Assembly (NCBI GenBank): GCA_932521035.1
Contig: OW051492.1
Coordinates: 11,222,001 to 11,286,000 of the forward strand
DNA length: 64,000 nt
Source of the DNA: Oscheius dolichura
Lineage: Eukaryota > Nematoda > Chromadorea > Rhabditida > Rhabditidae
Direction of reading: 5' to 3'
The notes beneath the pieces are model-generated. The model saw nothing but the letters and a program-made list of their open reading frames with translations. It did not search any database and was not told the origin of the DNA. Below, one piece after another: positions 13,195 to 24,805 of this stretch; position 1 is the first letter of the stretch, and each line of letters begins with the position of its first letter. The translations under genes were made by a program, and so were the position numbers.

Positions 13195-15540
13195 GATTTT
13201 ATGGAGGTCTCCTCGGCGCTAAAAAGCCGGTCAGATTCCTCGGCCCTAAAAAGCCGGTCAGATTCCTCGGCCCTAAAAAGCCGGTCGGATTCCTCGGCCC
13301 TAAAAAGCCGGTCAGATTTTATGGAGGTCTCCTCGGCGCTAAAAAGCCGGTCAGATTCCTCGGCCCTAAAAAGCCGGTCAGATTCCTCGGCCCTAAAAAG
13401 CCGGTCGGATTCCTCGGCCCTAAAAAGCCGGTCAGATTTTATGGAGGTCTCCTCGGCACTAAAAAGCCGGTCAGATTCCTCGGCCCTAAAAAGCCGGTCA
13501 GATTCCTCGGCCCTAAAAAGCCGGTCAGATTCCTCGGCCCTAAAAAGCCGGTCGGATTCCTCGGTCCTAAAAAGCCGGTCAGATTTTATGGAGGTCTCCT
13601 CGGCACTAAAAAGCCGGTCAGATTCCTCGGCCCTAAAAAGCCGGTCAGATTCCTCGGCCCTAAAAAGCCGGTCAGATTCCTCGGCCCTAAAAAGCCGGTC
13701 AGATTCCTCGGCCCTAAAAAGCCGGTCGGATTCCTCGGTCCTAAAAAGCCGGTCAGATTTTATGGAGGTCTCCTCGGCCCTAAAAAGCCGGTCAGATTCC
13801 TCGGCCCTAAAAAGCCGGTCAGATTTTATGGAGGTCTCCTCGGCCCTAAAAAGCCGGTCGGATTCCTCGGCCCTAAAAAGCCGGTCAGATTCCTCGGCCC
13901 TAAAAAGCCGGTCGGATTCCTCGGCCCTAAAAAGCCGGTCGGATTCCTCGGCCCTAAAAAGCCGGTCAGATTTTATGGAGGTCTCCTCGGCCCTAAAAAG
14001 CCGGTCAGATTCCTCGGCCCTAAAAAGCCGGTCAGATTCCTCGGCCCTAAAAAGCCGGTCGGATTCCTCGGCCCTAAAAAGCCGGTCAGATTTTATGGAG
14101 GTCTCCTCGGCCCTAAAAAGCCGGTCAGATTCCTCGGCCCTAAAAAGCCGGTCAGATTCCTCGGCCCTAAAAAGCCGGTCGGATTCCTCGGCCCTAAAAA
14201 GCCGGTCAGATTTTATGGAGGTCTCCTCGGCACTAAAAAGCCGGTCAGATTCCTCGGCCCTAAAAAGCCGGTCAGATTCCTCGGCCCTAAAAAGCCGGTC
14301 GGATTCCTCGGCCCTAAAAAGCCGGTCGGATTCCTCGGCCCTAAAAAGCCGGTCAGATTTTATGGAGGTCTCCTCGGCGCTAAAAAGCCGGTCAGATTCC
14401 TCGGCCCTAAAAAGCCGGTCAGATTCCTCGGCCCTAAAAAGCCGGTCGGATTCCTCGGCCCTAAAAAGCCGGTCAGATTTTATGGAGGTCTCCTCGGCGC
14501 TAAAAAGCCGGTCAGATTCCTCGGCCCTAAAAAGCCGGTCAGATTCCTCGGCCCTAAAAAGCCGGTCGGATTCCTCGGCCCTAAAAAGCCGGTCAGATTT
14601 TATGGAGGTCTCCTCGGCCCTAAAAAGCCGGTCAGATTCCTCGGCCCTAAAAAGCCGGTCAGATTCCTCGGCCCTAAAAAGCCGGTCAGATTCCTCGGCC
14701 CTAAAAAGCCGGTCGGATTCCTCGGCCCTAAAAAGCCGGTCAGATTTTATGGAGGTCTCCTCGGCACTAAAAAGCCGGTCAGATTCCTCGGCCCTAAAAA
14801 GCCGGTCAGATTCCTCGGCCCTAAAAAGCCGGTCGGATTCCTCGGCCCTAAAAAGCCGGTCGGATTCCTCGGCCCTAAAAAGCCGGTCAGATTTTATGGA
14901 GGTCTCCTCGGCCCTAAAAAGCCGGTCAGATTCCTCGGCCCTAAAAAGCCGGTCAGATTCCTCGGCCCTAAAAAGCCGGTCGGATTCCTCGGCCCTAAAA
15001 AGCCGGTCAGATTTTATGGAGGTCTCCTCGGCCCTAAAAAGCCGGTCAGATTCCTCGGCCCTAAAAAGCCGGTCAGATTCCTCGGCCCTAAAAAGCCGGT
15101 CGGATTCCTCGGCCCTAAAAAGCCGGTCAGATTTTATGGAGGTCTCCTCGGCACTAAAAAGCCGGTCAGATTCCTCGGCCCTAAAAAGCCGGTCAGATTC
15201 CTCGGCCCTAAAAAGCCGGTCGGATTCCTCGGCCCTAAAAAGCCGGTCGGATTCCTCGGCCCTAAAAAGCCGGTCAGATTTTATGGAGGTCTCCTCGGCG
15301 CTAAAAAGCCGGTCAGATTCCTCGGCCCTAAAAAGCCGGTCAGATTCCTCGGCCCTAAAAAGCCGGTCGGATTCCTCGGCCCTAAAAAGCCGGTCAGATT
15401 TTATGGAGGTCTCCTCGGCGCTAAAAAGCCGGTCAGATTCCTCGGCCCTAAAAAGCCGGTCAGATTCCTCGGCCCTAAAAAGCCGGTCGGATTCCTCGGC
15501 CCTAAAAAGCCGGTCAGATTTTATGGAGGTCTCCTCGGCA
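13195..15540 (+). repeat. Family A 120-bp higher-order repeats with GGCGCT marker
   Basis: Six 39-mers here carry the rare GGCGCT variant, at about 13215, 13335, 14376, 14496, 15297 and 15417. They come in pairs 120 bp apart (one 39-mer plus three 27-mers). The pairs are 1161 and 921 bp apart. The surrounding order of 39-mer types also repeats, so a segment of about 1 kb was duplicated at least twice with later loss or gain of two 120-bp units (1161 minus 921 is 240). Confidence 0.85.
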
Positions 15541-18110
15541 CTAAAAAGCCGGTCAGATTCCTCGGCCCTAAAAAGCCGGTCAGATTCCTCGGCCCTAAAA
15601 AGCCGGTCAGATTCCTCGGCCCTAAAAAGCCGGTCGGATTCCTCGGTCCTAAAAAGCCGGTCAGATTTTATGGAGGTCTCCTCGGCACTAAAAAGCCGGT
15701 CAGATTCCTCGGCCCTAAAAAGCCGGTCAGATTCCTCGGCCCTAAAAAGCCGGTCAGATTCCTCGGCCCTAAAAAGCCGGTCAGATTCCTCGGCCCTAAA
15801 AAGCCGGTCGGATTCCTCGGTCCTAAAAAGCCGGTCAGATTTTATGGAGGTCTCCTCGGCCCTAAAAAGCCGGTCAGATTCCTCGGCCCTAAAAAGCCGG
15901 TCAGATTTTATGGAGGTCTCCTCGGCCCTAAAAAGCCGGTCGGATTCCTCGGCCCTAAAAAGCCGGTCGGATTCCTCGGCCCTAAAAAGCCGGTCAGATT
16001 CCACGGCCCTAAAAAGCCGGTCAGATTCCTCGGCCCTAAAAAGCCGGTCAGATTCCTCGGCCCTAAAAAGCCGGTCAGATTTTATGGAGGTCTCCTCGGC
16101 CCTAAAAAGCCTTCGTGTCCACCAGCAAAAACCGAATGCTCCTTCGTGTCCACCAGCTAAAAACGGAATGCTCCTCCGTGTCCACCAGCTAAAAACGGAA
16201 TGCTCCTTCGTGTCCACCAGCTAAAAACGGAACGCTCTCTTTGAAGCCACCAGCTAAAAACGGAATGCTCCTTCGTGTCCACCAGCTAAAAACGGAATGC
16301 TCCTTCGTGTCCACCAGCTAAAAACGGAATGCTCCTTCGTGTCCACCAGCTAAAAACGGAATGCTCCTTCGTGTCCACCAGCTAAAAACGGAATGCTCCT
16401 CCGTGTCCACCAGCTAAAAACGGAATGCTCCTTCGTGTCCACCAGATAAAAACGGAACGCTCTCTTTGAAGCCACCAGCTAAAAACGGTATGCTCCTTCG
16501 TGTCCACCAGATAAAAACGGAACGCTCTTTTTGAGGCCACCAGCTAAAAACGGAATGCTCCTTCATGTCCACCAGCTAAAAACGGAATGCTCCTTCGTGT
16601 CCACCAGCTAAAAACGGAACGCTCTTTTTGAGGCCACCAGCTAAAAACGGAATGCTCCTTCGTGTCCACCAGCTAAAAACGGAATGCTCCTTCGTGTCCA
16701 CCAGCTAAAAACGGAATGCTCCTTCGTGTCCACCAGCTAAAAACGGAACGCTCTTTTTGAAGCCACCAGCTAAAAACGGAATGCTCCTTCGTGTCCACCA
16801 GCTAAAAACGGAATGCTCCTTCGTGTCCACCAGCTAAAAACGGAATGCTCTCTTTGAAGCCACCAGCTAAAAACGGAATGCTCCTCCGTGTCCACCAGCT
16901 AAAAACGGAATGCTCCTTCGTGTCCACCAGCTAAAAACGGAATGCTCCTCCGTGTCCACCAGCTAAAAACGGAATGCTCCTTCGTGTCCACCAGCTAAAA
17001 ACGGAATGCTCCTTCGTGTCCACCAGCTAAAAACGGAATGCTCCTTCGTGTCCACCAGCTAAAAACGGAATGCTCTCTTTGAAGCCACCAGCTAAAAACG
17101 GAATGCTCCTTCGTGTCCACCAGCTAAAAACGGAACGCTCTTTTTGAAGCCACCAGCTAAAAACGGTATGCTCCTTCGTGTCCACCAGCTAAAAACGGAA
17201 TGCTCCTCCGTGTCCACCAGCTAAAAACGGAATGCTCCTTCATGTCCACCAGCTAAAAACGGAATGCTCCTCCGTGTCCACCAGCTAAAAACGGAATGCT
17301 CCTTCGTGTCCACCAGCTAAAAACGGAACGCTCTCTTTGAAGCCACCAGCTAAAAACGGAATGCTCCTCCGTGTCCACCAGCTAAAAACGGAATGCTCCT
17401 TCGTGTCCACCAGCTAAAAACGGAATGCTCCTCCGTGTCCACCAGCTAAAAACGGAATGCTCTTGTTGAAACCACCAGCTAAAAACGGAATGCTCCTTCG
17501 TGTCCACCAGCTAAAAACGGAATGCTCCTCCGTGTCCACCAGCTAAAAACGGAATGCTCCTTCGTGTCCACCAGCTAAAAACGGAATGCTCCTCCGTGTC
17601 CACCAGCTAAAAACGGAATGCTCCTTCGTGTCCACCAGCTAAAAACGGAATGCTCCTTCGTGTCCACCAGCTAAAAACGGAATGCTCTCTTTGAAGCCAC
17701 CAGCTAAAAACGGAATGCTCCTCCGTGTCCACCAGCTAAAAACGGAATGCTCCTTCGTGTCCACCAGCTAAAAACGGAATGCTCCTCCGTGTCCACCAGC
17801 TAAAAACGGAATGCTCCTTCGTGTCCACCAGCTAAAAACGGAATGCTCCTTCGTGTCCACCAGCTAAAAACGGAATGCTCCTTCGTGTCCACCAGCTAAA
17901 AACGGAATGCTCTCTTTGAAGCCACCAGCTAAAAACGGAATGCTCCTTCGTGTCCACCAGCTAAAAACGGAACGCTCTTTTTGAAGCCACCAGCTAAAAA
18001 CGGTATGCTCCTTCGTGTCCACCAGCTAAAAACGGAATGCTCCTCCGTGTCCACCAGCTAAAAACGGAATGCTCCTTCATGTCCACCAGCTAAAAACGGA
18101 ATGCTCCTCC

Positions 18111-21100
18111 GTGTCCACCAGCTAAAAACGGAATGCTCCTTCGTGTCCACCAGCTAAAAACGGAACGCTCTTTTTGAGGCCACCAGCTAAAAACGGAATG
18201 CTCCTTCGTGTCCACCAGCTAAAAACGGAATGCTCCTTCGTGTCCACCAGCTAAAAACGGAATGCTCCTTCGTGTCCACCAGCTAAAAACGGAACGCTCT
18301 TTTTGAAGCCACCAGCTAAAAACGGAATGCTCCTTCGTGTCCACCAGCTAAAAACGGAATGCTCCTTCGTGTCCACCAGCTAAAAACGGAATGCTCTCTT
18401 TGAAGCCACCAGCTAAAAACGGAATGCTCCTCCGTGTCCACCAGCTAAAAACGGAATGCTCCTTCGTGTCCACCAGCTAAAAACGGAATGCTCCTCCGTG
18501 TCCACCAGCTAAAAACGGAATGCTCCTTCGTGTCCACCAGCTAAAAACGGAATGCTCCTTCGTGTCCACCAGCTAAAAACGGAATGCTCCTTCGTGTCCA
18601 CCAGCTAAAAACGGAATGCTCTCTTTGAAGCCACCAGCTAAAAACGGAATGCTCCTTCGTGTCCACCAGCTAAAAACGGAACGCTCTTTTTGAAGCCACC
18701 AGCTAAAAACGGTATGCTCCTTCGTGTCCACCAGCTAAAAACGGAATGCTCCTCCGTGTCCACCAGCTAAAAACGGAATGCTCCTTCATGTCCACCAGCT
18801 AAAAACGGAATGCTCCTCCGTGTCCACCAGCTAAAAACGGAATGCTCCTTCGTGTCCACCAGCTAAAAACGGAACGCTCTCTTTGAAGCCACCAGCTAAA
18901 AACGGAATGCTCCTCCGTGTCCACCAGCTAAAAACGGAATGCTCCTTCGTGTCCACCAGCTAAAAACGGAATGCTCCTCCGTGTCCACCAGCTAAAAACG
19001 GAATGCTCTTGTTGAAACCACCAGCTAAAAACGGAATGCTCCTTCGTGTCCACCAGCTAAAAACGGAATGCTCCTCCGTGTCCACCAGCTAAAAACGGAA
19101 TGCTCCTTCGTGTCCACCAGCTAAAAACGGAATGCTCCTCCGTGTCCACCAGCTAAAAACGGAATGCTCCTTCGTGTCCACCAGCTAAAAACGGAATGCT
19201 CCTTCGTGTCCACCAGCTAAAAACGGAATGCTCTCTTTGAAGCCACCAGCTAAAAACGGAATGCTCCTCCGTGTCCACCAGCTAAAAACGGAATGCTCCT
19301 TCGTGTCCACCAGCTAAAAACGGAATGCTCCTCCGTGTCCACCAGCTAAAAACGGAATGCTCCTTCGTGTCCACCAGCTAAAAACGGAATGCTCCTTCGT
19401 GTCCACCAGCTAAAAACGGAATGCTCCTTCGTGTCCACCAGCTAAAAACGGAATGCTCTCTTTGAAGCCACCAGCTAAAAACGGAATGCTCCTTCGTGTC
19501 CACCAGCTAAAAACGGAACGCTCTTTTTGAAGCCACCAGCTAAAAACGGTATGCTCCTTCGTGTCCACCAGCTAAAAACGGAATGCTCCTCCGTGTCCAC
19601 CAGCTAAAAACGGAATGCTCCTTCATGTCCACCAGCTAAAAACGGAATGCTCCTCCGTGTCCACCAGCTAAAAACGGAATGCTCCTTCGTGTCCACCAGC
19701 TAAAAGCGGAACGCTCTCTTTGAAGCCACCAGCTAAAAACGGAATGCTCCTCCGTGTCCACCAGCTAAAAACGGAATGCTCCTTCGTGTCCACCAGCTAA
19801 AAACGGAATGCTCCTCCGTGTCCACCAGCTAAAAACGGAATGCTCTTGTTGAAACCACCAGCTAAAAACGGAATGCTCCTTCGTGTCCACCAGCTAAAAA
19901 CGGAATGCTCCTCCGTGTCCACCAGCTAAAAACGGAATGCTCCTTCGTGTCCACCAGCTAAAAACGGAATGCTCCTCCGTGTCCACCAGCTAAAAACGGA
20001 ATGCTCCTTCGTGTCCACCAGCTAAAAACGGAATGCTCCTTCGTGTCCACCAGCTAAAAACGGAATGCTCCTTCGTGTCCACCAGCTAAAAACGGAATGC
20101 TCTCTTTGAAGCCACCAGCTAAAAACGGAATGCTCCTTCGTGTCCACCAGCTAAAAACGGAACGCTCTTTTTGAAGCCACCAGCTAAAAACGGTATGCTC
20201 CTTCGTGTCCACCAGCTAAAAACGGAATGCTCCTCCGTGTCCACCAGCTAAAAACGGAATGCTCCTTCATGTCCACCAGCTAAAAACGGAATGCTCCTCC
20301 GTGTCCACCAGCTAAAAACGGAATGCTCCTTCGTGTCCACCAGCTAAAAACGGAACGCTCTCTTTGAAGCCACCAGCTAAAAACGGAATGCTCCTCCGTG
20401 TCCACCAGCTAAAAACGGAATGCTCCTTCGTGTCCACCAGCTAAAAACGGAATGCTCCTCCGTGTCCACCAGCTAAAAACGGAATGCTCCTTCGTGTCCA
20501 CCAGCTAAAAACGGAATGCTCCTTCGTGTCCACCAGCTAAAAACTGAATGCTCTCTTTGAAGCCACCAGCTAAAAACGGAATGCTCCTTCGTGTCCACCA
20601 GCTAAAAACGGAACGCTCTTTTTGAAGCCACCAGCTAAAAACGGAATGCTCCTTCGTGTCCACCAGCTAAAAACGGAATGCTCCTTCGTGTCCACCAGCT
20701 AAAAACGGAATGCTCCTTCGTGTCCACCAGCTAAAAACGGAATGCTCCTTCGTGTCCACCAGCTAAAAACGGAATGCTCCTCCGTGTCCACCAGCTAAAA
20801 ACGGAATGCTCCTTCGTGTCCACCAGCTAAAAACGGAATGATCCTCCGTGTCCACCAGCTAAAAACGGAATGCTCCTTCGTGTCCACCAGCAAAAAACGG
20901 AATGCTCCTCCGTGTCCACCAGCTAAAAACGGAATGCTCCTCCGTGTCCACCAGCTAAAAACGGAATGCTCCTTCGTGTCCACCAGCTAAAAACGGAATG
21001 CTCTCTTTGAAGCCACCAGCTAAAAACGGAACGCTCCTTCGTGTCCACCAGCTAAAAACGGAATGCTCCTTCGTGTCCACCAGCTAAAAACGGAACGCTC

Positions 21101-23932
21101 TTTTTGAGGCCACCAGCTAAAAACGGAATGCTCCTTCGTGTCCACCAGCTAAAAACGGAATGCTCCTTCGTGTCCACCAGCTAAAAACGGAATGCTCCTT
21201 CGTGTCCACCAGCTAAAAACGGAACGCTCTTTTTGAAGCCACCAGCTAAAAACGGAATGCTCCTTCGTGTCCACCAGCTAAAAACGGAATGCTCCTTCGT
21301 GTCCACCAGCTAAAAACGGAATGCTCTCTTTGAAGCCACCAGCTAAAAACGGAATGCTCCTCCGTGTCCACCAGCTAAAAACGGAATGCTCCTTCGTGTC
21401 CACCAGCTAAAAACGGAATGCTCCTCCGTGTCCACCAGCTAAAAACGGAATGCTCCTTCGTGTCCACCAGCTAAAAACGGAATGCTCCTTCGTGTCCACC
21501 AGCTAAAAACGGAATGCTCCTTCGTGTCCACCAGCTAAAAACGGAATGCTCTCTTTGAAGCCACCAGCTAAAAACGGAATGCTCCTTCGTGTCCACCAGC
21601 TAAAAACGGAACGCTCTTTTTGAAGCCACCAGCTAAAAACGGTATGCTCCTTCGTGTCCACCAGCTAAAAACGGAATGCTCCTCCGTGTCCACCAGCTAA
21701 AAACGGAATGCTCCTTCATGTCCACCAGCTAAAAACGGAATGCTCCTCCGTGTCCACCAGCTAAAAACGGAATGCTCCTTCGTGTCCACCAGCTAAAAAC
21801 GGAACGCTCTCTTTGAAGCCACCAGCTAAAAACGGAATGCTCCTCCGTGTCCACCAGCTAAAAACGGAATGCTCCTTCGTGTCCACCAGCTAAAAACGGA
21901 ATGCTCCTCCGTGTCCACCAGCTAAAAACGGAATGCTCTTGTTGAAACCACCAGCTAAAAACGGAATGCTCCTTCGTGTCCACCAGCTAAAAACGGAATG
22001 CTCCTCCGTGTCCACCAGCTAAAAACGGAATGCTCCTTCGTGTCCACCAGCTAAAAACGGAATGCTCCTCCGTGTCCACCAGCTAAAAACGGAATGCTCC
22101 TTCGTGTCCACCAGCTAAAAACGGAATGCTCCTTCGTGTCCACCAGCTAAAAACGGAATGCTCTCTTTGAAGCCACCAGCTAAAAACGGAATGCTCCTCC
22201 GTGTCCACCAGCTAAAAACGGAATGCTCCTTCGTGTCCACCAGCTAAAAACGGAATGCTCCTCCGTGTCCACCAGCTAAAAACGGAATGCTCCTTCGTGT
22301 CCACCAGCTAAAAACGGAATGCTCCTTCGTGTCCACCAGCTAAAAACGGAATGCTCCTTCGTGTCCACCAGCTAAAAACGGAATGCTCTCTTTGAAGCCA
22401 CCAGCTAAAAACGGAATGCTCCTTCGTGTCCACCAGCTAAAAACGGAACGCTCTTTTTGAAGCCACCAGCTAAAAACGGTATGCTCCTTCGTGTCCACCA
22501 GCTAAAAACGGAATGCTCCTCCGTGTCCACCAGCTAAAAACGGAATGCTCCTTCATGTCCACCAGCTAAAAACGGAATGCTCCTCCGTGTCCACCAGCTA
22601 AAAACGGAATGCTCCTTCGTGTCCACCAGCTAAAAGCGGAACGCTCTCTTTGAAGCCACCAGCTAAAAACGGAATGCTCCTCCGTGTCCACCAGCTAAAA
22701 ACGGAATGCTCCTTCGTGTCCACCAGCTAAAAACGGAATGCTCCTCCGTGTCCACCAGCTAAAAACGGAATGCTCTTGTTGAAACCACCAGCTAAAAACG
22801 GAATGCTCCTTCGTGTCCACCAGCTAAAAACGGAATGCTCCTCCGTGTCCACCAGCTAAAAACGGAATGCTCCTTCGTGTCCACCAGCTAAAAACGGAAT
22901 GCTCCTCCGTGTCCACCAGCTAAAAACGGAATGCTCCTTCGTGTCCACCAGCTAAAAACGGAATGCTCCTTCGTGTCCACCAGCTAAAAACGGAATGCTC
23001 CTTCGTGTCCACCAGCTAAAAACGGAATGCTCTCTTTGAAGCCACCAGCTAAAAACGGAATGCTCCTTCGTGTCCACCAGCTAAAAACGGAACGCTCTTT
23101 TTGAAGCCACCAGCTAAAAACGGTATGCTCCTTCGTGTCCACCAGCTAAAAACGGAATGCTCCTCCGTGTCCACCAGCTAAAAACGGAATGCTCCTTCAT
23201 GTCCACCAGCTAAAAACGGAATGCTCCTCCGTGTCCACCAGCTAAAAACGGAATGCTCCTTCGTGTCCACCAGCTAAAAACGGAACGCTCTCTTTGAAGC
23301 CACCAGCTAAAAACGGAATGCTCCTCCGTGTCCACCAGCTAAAAACGGAATGCTCCTTCGTGTCCACCAGCTAAAAACGGAATGCTCCTCCGTGTCCACC
23401 AGCTAAAAACGGAATGCTCCTTCGTGTCCACCAGCTAAAAACGGAATGCTCCTTCGTGTCCACCAGCTAAAAACTGAATGCTCTCTTTGAAGCCACCAGC
23501 TAAAAACGGAATGCTCCTTCGTGTCCACCAGCTAAAAACGGAACGCTCTTTTTGAAGCCACCAGCTAAAAACGGAATGCTCCTTCGTGTCCACCAGCTAA
23601 AAACGGAATGCTCCTTCGTGTCCACCAGCTAAAAACGGAATGCTCCTTCGTGTCCACCAGCTAAAAACGGAATGCTCCTTCGTGTCCACCAGCTAAAAAC
23701 GGAATGCTCCTCCGTGTCCACCAGCTAAAAACGGAATGCTCCTTCGTGTCCACCAGCTAAAAACGGAATGATCCTCCGTGTCCACCAGCTAAAAACGGAA
23801 TGCTCCTTCGTGTCCACCAGCAAAAAACGGAATGCTCCTCCGTGTCCACCAGCTAAAAACGGAATGCTCCTCCGTGTCCACCAGCTAAAAACGGAATGCT
23901 CCTTCGTGTCCACCAGCTAAAAACGGAATGCT
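18111..23932 (+). repeat. 2930-bp tandem block duplication in family B
   Basis: Rare variants recur at a fixed offset of 2930 bp: TTTTTGAGGC at 18171 and 21101, CTCTTGTTGAAA at about 19007 and 21937 and again near 19844 and 22774, CTAAAAGCGG near 19703 and 22633, AAAACTGAATG near 20542 and 23472, and GAATGATCC near 20838 and 23768. The copies are about 18111-21002 and 21041-23932. To the left the sequences differ before about 18111; to the right they part after about 21002 and 23932. An inner repeat of about 837 bp, marked by CTCTTGTTGAAA, is nested in each copy. Confidence 0.88.
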
Positions 23933-24805
23933 CCTTCGTGTCCACCAGCTAAAAACGGAACGCTCTCTTTGAAGCCACCAGCTAAAAGCGGAATGCTCCT
24001 CCGTGTCCACCAGCTAAAAACGGAATGCTCCTTCGTGTCCACCAGCTAAAAACGGAATGCTCCTTCGTGTCCACCAGCTAAAAACGGAACGCTCTCTTTG
24101 AAGCCACCAGCTAAAAGCGGAATGCTCCTCCGTGTCCACCAGCTAAAAACGGAATGCTCCTCCGTGTCCACCAGCTAAAAACGGAATGCTCCTTCGTGTC
24201 CACCAGCTAAAAACGGAATGCTCCTTCGTGTCCACCAGCTAAAAGCGGAATGCTCTCTTTGAAGCCACCAGCTAAAAACGGAATGCTCCTTCGTGTCCAC
24301 CAGCTAAAAACGGAACGCTCTTTTTGAAGCCACCAGCTAAAAACGGAATGCTCCTTCGTGTCCACCAGCTAAAAACGGAATGCTCCTTCGTGTCCACCAG
24401 CTAAAAACGGAATGCTCTCTTTGAAGCCACCAGCTAAAAACGGAATGCTCCTTCGTGTCCACCAGCTAAAAACGGAATGCTCCTTCGTGTCCACCAGCTA
24501 AAAACGGAATGCTCTCTTTGAAGCCACCAGCTAAAAACGGAATGCTCCTTCGTGTCCACCAGCTAAAAACAGAATGCTCCCTCGTGTCCACCAGCTAAAA
24601 ACGGAACGCTCTTTTTGAAGCCACCAGCTAAAAACGGAATGCTCCTTCGTGTCCACCAGCTAAAAACGGAATGCTCCTTCGTGTCCACCAGCTAAAAACG
24701 GAATGCTCTCTTTGAAGCCACCAGCTAAAAACGGAACGCTCCTTCGTGTCCACCAGTTAAAAACGGAATGCTCCTTCGTGTCCACCAGCTAAAAACGGAA
24801 TGCTC

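Larger units (their letters stand above)
1..16110 (+). repeat. Satellite family A: 27-bp / 39-bp tandem array
   Basis: The basic monomer is 27 bp: GATTCCTCGGCCC followed by TAAAAAGCCGGTCA. A second monomer is 39 bp because TTATGGAGGTCT is inserted after GATT. Roughly 540 monomers fill the stretch, estimated from a mean period near 30 bp, and the array already runs at base 1. Typical order is one 39-mer, one or more 27-mers beginning after GTCA, then a 27-mer beginning after GTCG just before the next 39-mer. This gives units of 93 bp (39+27+27), 120 bp (39+3x27) and longer. The base after CTCGGC is C in nearly all 27-mers but C, A or G in 39-mers, so 39-mers fall into subfamilies. Each monomer holds an HpaII-type CCGG, and each 39-mer a GGTCTC. 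Both lengths are multiples of three, so two frames per strand are largely free of stops. No unique sequence interrupts the array. The function is unknown; structural satellite is the simplest reading. Confidence 0.97.

Noticed and set aside
1..16110. Telomere repeat (CCCTAAAA, the Chlamydomonas-type motif) in family A
   Set aside because: The octamer occurs once per monomer and never in tandem, so it is not telomeric array. Chance inclusion is enough to explain it.
1..16110. Ribosome-binding-site-like GGAGGT next to ATG in the 39-bp monomer
   Set aside because: ATG precedes GGAGGT instead of following it, the context looks eukaryotic, and the motif is part of a repeated 12-bp insertion.
1..16224. 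Giant proteins in several frames of family A
   Set aside because: Frames are open on both strands at once, consist only of the 9- or 13-residue repeat, lack unique ends, and are shifted by the 26-bp monomers. They are a consequence of 27- and 39-bp periods. Kept as a finding to test, not called as genes.
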